Below, in pieces: positions 60,151 through 64,000 of a DNA stretch of 64,000 bases. A program made the position numbers and the translations under genes. Source of the stretch: JBFWVJ01 sp050246795 (GTDB lineage Bacteria > Patescibacteriota > Gracilibacteria > JAUYGZ01); the NCBI GenBank assembly GCA_050246795.1, contig JBFWVJ010000002.1, positions 186,001-250,000 of the forward strand, written 5' to 3'. Below the pieces are notes generated by a model. That model saw only the letters and a program-made list of their open reading frames with translations. It was not told the origin of the DNA and made no database searches. How positions within the stretch are numbered: position 1 is the first letter of the stretch; the number at the start of each line of letters is the position of its first letter.

Positions 60151-60393
60151 TTAAGCGGAAATAGTTTTGATCTTGCTTTTCACTTCAGCAGACTTGTCGA
60201 TCACCATGCGTCCTCGGTAGAACCCGCAGTTTGGACAAGCGTGGTGAGACATTCTCATCCCTTTGCAATTGGAGCATTCCACGAGGTTTACGCCATTTTC
60301 CAATCGTCTTCGAGCTTCGAACTGGAACTTTGAATACCGAGCCTTCGCTCGTGATTTAGGATGTCTTCGTTTAGGGGTAGGTTTCTTTGCCAT
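60151..60393 (-). CDS. rpmF: 50S ribosomal protein bL32
   Basis: Eighty residues with the bL32 start MAKKPTPKRRHPKSRAKAR and a zinc ribbon ECSNCKGMRMSHHACPNCG (CxxC and CxxC). The C-terminal 20 residues extend beyond most bL32 proteins. It is the first gene of a two-gene ribosomal operon with rpmE. Confidence 0.95.
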   Translation of the reverse strand: MAKKPTPKRRHPKSRAKARYSKFQFEARRRLENGVNLVECSNCKGMRMSHHACPNCGFYRGRMVIDKSAEVKSKIKTISA

Positions 60394-60498
60394 GAGATAG
60401 GTAGTAGCTGGTAGGTAGCTTGTAGCTTCAAGCTAAAAAGCTTGTCTATTGTACTGATGTTTGGATTGATTTCAAGCTTTTTATGCTGTTTTTCTCCC

Positions 60499-60969
60499 TT
60501 AGAGACCTTCATCCTGCACGACGTATCGAACGATGTTTCCAGCGGGGTCGAGGATGTAATCACCGTGGATGAGGTCGTCTTCTGTGACTGGGATCCAGTC
60601 TAATTCTAGGATTTCGTAGGTGTTTTCAATGGCAGGATTCCCATAGGCGTCAAATCCCCCGCCCTGTTTTTGCAGGCTTCCCAAGACGAGCTTTTCCGGA
60701 GGAAAGGGAAAATGGCTCCAGCCTTCTCCAGAAACTGACGGAAAGGCGCCGCCGAGATCTTTGATTTCCACCCTTGTCTCTCCGGTTGCGGGATAAAAGG
60801 CGCTGTGCTTGACCTTCCCGACGATGAAGCGATACTCGCCTTCTGCCGGGAGCTCCTGAGACCGTGGCGGGAGTCCTTGATGGGCCAGGTCCTCGGTCTT
60901 GGAACAAGCAGGAAGGCTTACGATACTTACAGAGATCAAGAGCACGGCGATGAGGCGTTCAAGTTTCAT
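60499..60969 (-). CDS. Predicted lipoprotein of unknown function
   Basis: 156 residues, signal peptide with lipobox SLPAC (Cys22), a short linker, and a beta-rich domain (GEYRFIVGKVKHSAFYPATGETRVEIKDLG). The C-terminal half is acidic. No family recognised. It lies 13 nt after the Bax-inhibitor gene and is probably co-transcribed. Confidence 0.65.
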   Translation of the reverse strand: MKLERLIAVLLISVSIVSLPACSKTEDLAHQGLPPRSQELPAEGEYRFIVGKVKHSAFYPATGETRVEIKDLGGAFPSVSGEGWSHFPFPPEKLVLGSLQKQGGGFDAYGNPAIENTYEILELDWIPVTEDDLIHGDYILDPAGNIVRYVVQDEGL

Positions 60970-60982
60970 AAGGGGACTCGTT

Positions 60983-61660
60983 TTAGTCTCGATTGAGAGC
61001 GCTCAGGAGACGGAGCATGCTGGTGAACAGATTGATGAAGTTGAGATAGAGGCTAATGGCCGCCATGAGTGGATTGAGGACTTCCGAACGCTGCAGGCGC
61101 TGGACGTCGTACATGGTAAATCCCGCGAACAAGAGGATCGTGAAACCGGAAACACCGATTTCCATGCTGTTATTCCAGGGGAAGAAAATGCCGAGGATGC
61201 TCATGATGATCACTCCGACGAGGGCCATCATCAGAAATCCACCCATTCCCTGCAGGTTTCGGTGGGTAACCCATCCATAGAGCGCCGCGGCCGCGAAGAC
61301 AGAAACGGAGCTGATGAGGGCTTTGACGATCAGGGCTGCTCCTCCGGCGGCTCCCGCGAACACCAGGATCGGCACCAAGGTGAAGCCGGACAAGAAAGCG
61401 AAGAGAGAGAACATTCCGTAGCCAAAAGGGAGGTTTCGGCTCCAGGCGTGGGACGTGAACACCAGGATCAGCTCGGTGATCACGGCTCCGTAGAAAATGA
61501 GCGGATTGGCGAACACGGCCGGGTTTGAAGACATCAGGTAGAGTCCGGAAAAGGTGCCTCCGGCGGTGATGAGCAGGGCCAGGGCAAAGAACCCGAAGGT
61601 GGTGCTCATAAATCCAGGGTCTTTGATTTCAGCGACGTGGGAGGGGGTGGTTGGGAACAT
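60983..61660 (-). CDS. Bax inhibitor-1/YccA-family membrane protein
   Basis: A 225-residue, seven-helix protein of the BI-1 family. LFAFLSGFTLVPILVF, the long helix GGFLMMALVGVIIMSILGIFF, the signature FAGFTMYDVQRL and C-terminal LYLNFINLFTSMLRLLSAL are characteristic. Some bacterial relatives leak Ca2+ or protect membrane proteases from FtsH. A single ATG start fits a 13-nt spacing to the downstream lipoprotein. Confidence 0.92.
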   Translation of the reverse strand: MFPTTPSHVAEIKDPGFMSTTFGFFALALLITAGGTFSGLYLMSSNPAVFANPLIFYGAVITELILVFTSHAWSRNLPFGYGMFSLFAFLSGFTLVPILVFAGAAGGAALIVKALISSVSVFAAAALYGWVTHRNLQGMGGFLMMALVGVIIMSILGIFFPWNNSMEIGVSGFTILLFAGFTMYDVQRLQRSEVLNPLMAAISLYLNFINLFTSMLRLLSALNRD

Positions 61661-61772
61661 GGGGGGTGGGATTAGTGGGAGCTTTGGGAGCTTGGGGAGA
61701 GTTGGGAGTTGAGAGAATACTAGCTGAATTTGGATAAATTGAGAAGAGGAGCGCGTTTTTTACATCTTGGGT

Positions 61773-61817
61773 CGCTCCAGTGGAGCGTCTTCCCCCTTTC
61801 TAAGGGGGTTAGGGGGT
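61773..61817. repeat. Two-part hairpin repeat, copy near the FemAB-like gene
   Basis: Hairpin CGCTCC-AGT-GGAGCG followed by TCTTCCCCCTTTCTAAGGGGG and TTAGGGGGT. The same two-part design is at 20363-20411, suggesting a dispersed element. It sits just after the FemAB-like stop. Confidence 0.75.
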
Positions 61818-61829
61818 GCATTCGCATTC

Positions 61830-62747
61830 CTAGAATCCCCTCCTCCATTTCCGGAACTTCTCGACCCCCCAGTTGAGATAGTATTTCGGATGGATCACCA
61901 GGTCGTGGCAGGGCATGAGGTCCATTTGTCGGCCGCCGAAGCCTGTTTTGAAATGGGTGATGCCGTAGAACGGGTGCTGGGAGTTCGCGCTCGGAGGAGC
62001 GATGCCCCAGAAATTGTAGACGCTGCATCCCCTTCTCTGGGCTTCTTTGATGACCTCCCATTGCAAGAGATACGAAGCAGGGATCTTTCGGTGCTCAGGA
62101 CGGGAGGAAGATGCTCCGTGATGGTAGGCGCCGGCTTTTCCGTAGTACATGATGATCGCAGAAGCGAGCAGATCGTTTTGTAAAGAGGCTTCGAAGACGA
62201 GGACCTGGTCATTCTCAGCGAAGATCCGTACTTGATCGCGGAAGTATGATTTGGGATAAGGAGTGAACTGATGGCGGCTGACCGTTTCCCAATGGAGATC
62301 GATGAAGCGCTCGACCGCTTGCGGATCAACGGTCGTTTGGATCGTTACTCCATCTTTCTCCGCCCGGCGAACGAGATTTCGATGCTTTTTGTCCATGCCC
62401 ATCAGCAGTTCCTCTTCGGATTTTTCTTGAAGATCCAGCAGCCAGAGGGTTTCGGCCAGCATATGGATCGGAGCCTGGCGAAAGCCGAGCTCGGCTAAGA
62501 GCTCCTTGTTTTCAGTTGTTTCCAGCCAGTAAGGGCTGACCCGGATAAATGACGCTTTTTCTTCATGGGCGTTTTTTTTGAGCTCATGAAAAAACTGTTT
62601 CAATCCTTCCCGGTCAGCGAAGTCAGCCATCATCGGACCATAGGGCAGGTAGAGAAAAGTCCCGCGTCGGGCTTCCACCTTGGTCACCAGGGAATGGATG
62701 GGATTGGAGCCGTTGGTGAGTTCGAAGAGCCAGGTTTTTTGTCCCAT
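61830..62747 (-). CDS. FemAB-like peptidoglycan bridge aminoacyltransferase; N-terminal extension lacks a normal start codon
   Basis: A GNAT-fold transferase of the FemAB/FemX family that adds amino acids to peptidoglycan cross-bridges. FLYLPYGPMMADFADREG, SFIRVSPYW, GMDKKHRNLVRRAEKDGV, AYHHGASS and YNFWGIAPP are the family blocks. The first ATG (62747) gives 305 residues starting at GQKTWLFEL, but the frame continues upstream to a TGA at 62915 and encodes sequence typical for FemAB starts (EITEPSSWESFPPLKEQGIF, then LQSIGQKKLYES). That stretch has no ATG, GTG or TTG codon. Either an unusual start (ATA, ATT or CTG) is used or a base has been miscalled. Confidence 0.87.
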   Translation of the reverse strand: MGQKTWLFELTNGSNPIHSLVTKVEARRGTFLYLPYGPMMADFADREGLKQFFHELKKNAHEEKASFIRVSPYWLETTENKELLAELGFRQAPIHMLAETLWLLDLQEKSEEELLMGMDKKHRNLVRRAEKDGVTIQTTVDPQAVERFIDLHWETVSRHQFTPYPKSYFRDQVRIFAENDQVLVFEASLQNDLLASAIIMYYGKAGAYHHGASSSRPEHRKIPASYLLQWEVIKEAQRRGCSVYNFWGIAPPSANSQHPFYGITHFKTGFGGRQMDLMPCHDLVIHPKYYLNWGVEKFRKWRRGF

Positions 62748-62890
62748 GGACTCATAGAGTTTTTTTTGCCCAATGGATTGCAGAAATATCCCCTGCTCTT
62801 TCAGAGGAGGAAAGGATTCCCAAGATGACGGTTCGGTTATTTCGAGAAAGGTTCCGATAGCGCGCGAAAAAAGTCTTTCCGAGACTACCG

Positions 62891-64000
62891 TTAATCTCGA
62901 CTGATTTCCAGATCAATCCGGGTTGACTTATTTTCTTCCAATTCAATGACCACCCGATTGGTCGAGACATCATCTCCGCTGACGGCTTCCACGTAGTATT
63001 TGGTGCGGATGGGGAGCGAAACCGAAAAACTCCCGTCACTTTTGGTGACCGTTTTGTAATACAGATCCCCTTTTTGGATAAATCCACTCGTTCCGTTTTC
63101 GCCTTCTTTCTTTTCTTCCACGGCTTTGTAAATGTAAATCTCAGCCCCGGAAACTCCGGCATTCGTCTTCGTATCCCGAAGCATGCCGTTGAGATAGCTT
63201 CTCTTTTCCAAGAGGTTAATGCTTTCCATACGATAGATGATCTCGGCGAATTCCGCCCGGGTCAGCGCTTTGGAGGGATTGATGTTGCCCTCCTTATCGA
63301 CATCGACCAGGTTGTATTTTTTCACAAAAAACAAAGAGGGGGCATACCAAGCACCTGCTTCAGCGTCGGGATACGGTTTATCGGTCGTATTTTGATAAGC
63401 GTCGAGGCTCATCTGATTGGTTTGCGTGATGATCTTCAAGGCTTCCACCAAAATAACCTTGTCCGCGGGACGGTAGAGTCCATTGTTCCCACTGACGATG
63501 TTCATGGTTTTGGCGAGGTAGACATAGGGAGCAAACCAATGCTCGGGTTTTACGTCGACGAATATTTCTGTTTCCAGGCTTTGAAGTTCTTCGGCCGTCG
63601 GGATTTTTTGCCGCTTGTTTTCAAAGAGTGTTTTGAGGATTTCGACCCTGTTAATCGTATCGTCGGGACGGAAGAGGATTTTCCCGGTTTCTGGATCTTC
63701 CGATCCCTTCATGACATTTTTTTGGTAGAGGTAGGTGATGGCGAGATTATTGGGGTGCTCCGCCGGGACGTCGGGGAAAATAGCGATCGGCCTCAGGTAC
63801 TTTTTCCCAACATAAACGATCACTTCATCGAGATTGCTCTTTTCACCCTTTTCATCGGTGATCTGGAGCGTGAAGATGTATTCGCCGTCCACGAGCGGGG
63901 TGAAAAGCGGTTTGACGATATTGGTGGAATCAAATGACACTTGGGTCACTTCCTTTCCGGCCTCGTCTTTCGGGCCTCGTACCAGGGTCCATTCAAAAAT
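62891..64000 (-). CDS. S-layer homology (SLH) domain surface protein, N-terminus beyond the window
   Basis: The frame is open to the right edge, so the N-terminus is missing; a GTG at 63949 is not the true start. In order: part of a PKD-like Ig domain (EWTLVRGPKDEAGKE...DGEYIFTLQITDEKGE), three SLH repeats (FPDVPAEHPNNLAITYLYQ, FVDVKPEHWFAPYVYLAKT, YPDAEAGAWYAPSLFFVKK), a short linker, and a C-terminal carboxypeptidase-regulatory-like beta domain (LNGMLRDTKTNAGVSGAEIYIYK...GSFSVSLPIRTKYYVEA). SLH domains bind secondary cell-wall polymers. It probably forms part of the cell-surface layer. It precedes the FemAB-like gene on the same strand. Confidence 0.92.
   Translation of the reverse strand: MFEWTLVRGPKDEAGKEVTQVSFDSTNIVKPLFTPLVDGEYIFTLQITDEKGEKSNLDEVIVYVGKKYLRPIAIFPDVPAEHPNNLAITYLYQKNVMKGSEDPETGKILFRPDDTINRVEILKTLFENKRQKIPTAEELQSLETEIFVDVKPEHWFAPYVYLAKTMNIVSGNNGLYRPADKVILVEALKIITQTNQMSLDAYQNTTDKPYPDAEAGAWYAPSLFFVKKYNLVDVDKEGNINPSKALTRAEFAEIIYRMESINLLEKRSYLNGMLRDTKTNAGVSGAEIYIYKAVEEKKEGENGTSGFIQKGDLYYKTVTKSDGSFSVSLPIRTKYYVEAVSGDDVSTNRVVIELEENKSTRIDLEISRD

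Overview
The window reads as about 64 kb of chromosome from an uncultured bacterium of the Patescibacteria (CPR) type, possibly a Peregrinibacteria relative. Pointers are a short 598-residue alanyl-tRNA synthetase, an archaeal-type triosephosphate isomerase, S-layer-homology and FemAB surface genes, and small genomic repeats between many genes. TGA is used as an ordinary stop (for example after tyrA), which argues against the Gracilibacteria/Absconditabacteria code. The lineage is an inference from gene content only.

Layout. 0-1.2 kb: class II photolyase cut by the window edge. 1.35-13.5 kb: a defence and stress block: a retropepsin-like/DUF5678-like pair, a type I restriction-modification operon (hsdM, hsdS, an Abi-C-like gene, hsdR), a NYN-domain protein, a shortened DinD, a RecB-like/RNase H-like nuclease, and a LexA-like S24 repressor translationally coupled to a MazF/PemK toxin. 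13.5-19.1 kb: sugar aminotransferase, hydrolase, HtrA protease, tRNA-Leu(GAG), ABC exporter. 19.2-22.6 kb: aromatic amino acid genes (pheA, tyrA, DAHP synthase); pheA is preceded by what looks like a complete Phe/Tyr leader-peptide attenuator. 22.7-42.5 kb: signalling and housekeeping (RsbU-like phosphatase, Nudix, FtsA/PilM-like ATPase, mnmA, PP2C phosphatase, an O-antigen-ligase/riboflavin-kinase fusion, tpiA, two CAP-domain proteins, alaS, CNNM transporter, PhzF).

43.1-59.7 kb: the most striking region, a copper/heavy-metal resistance island. Sixteen closely spaced minus-strand genes (multicopper oxidase, DUF1573 lipoprotein, DUF1573-NirK-like fusion, DUF302, a membrane protein with duplicated DxxWH...WSPPH motifs, a CPH-type P1B ATPase, three small or medium membrane proteins, two His-rich secreted proteins, an RND adaptor and pump, a CDF transporter with altered metal ligands, two small membrane proteins) diverge from a CsoR-family repressor. 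A near-perfect TACCCCC-T-GGGGGTA box sits in the overlapping divergent promoters. The likely logic is metal sensing by CsoR, derepression of both directions, oxidation of extracytoplasmic Cu(I), buffering by His/Asp/Met/Cys-rich lipoproteins, and export by ATPase and RND pump.

59.9-64 kb: ribosomal proteins bL31 and bL32, a lipoprotein, a Bax-inhibitor-1 family protein, a FemAB-like transferase lacking a normal start codon for its conserved N-terminus, and an S-layer-homology protein cut by the right edge. Short tandem 7- and 9-bp repeats, two 171-173 bp inverted-repeat elements and several G/C-rich hairpins lie between genes outside the metal island.
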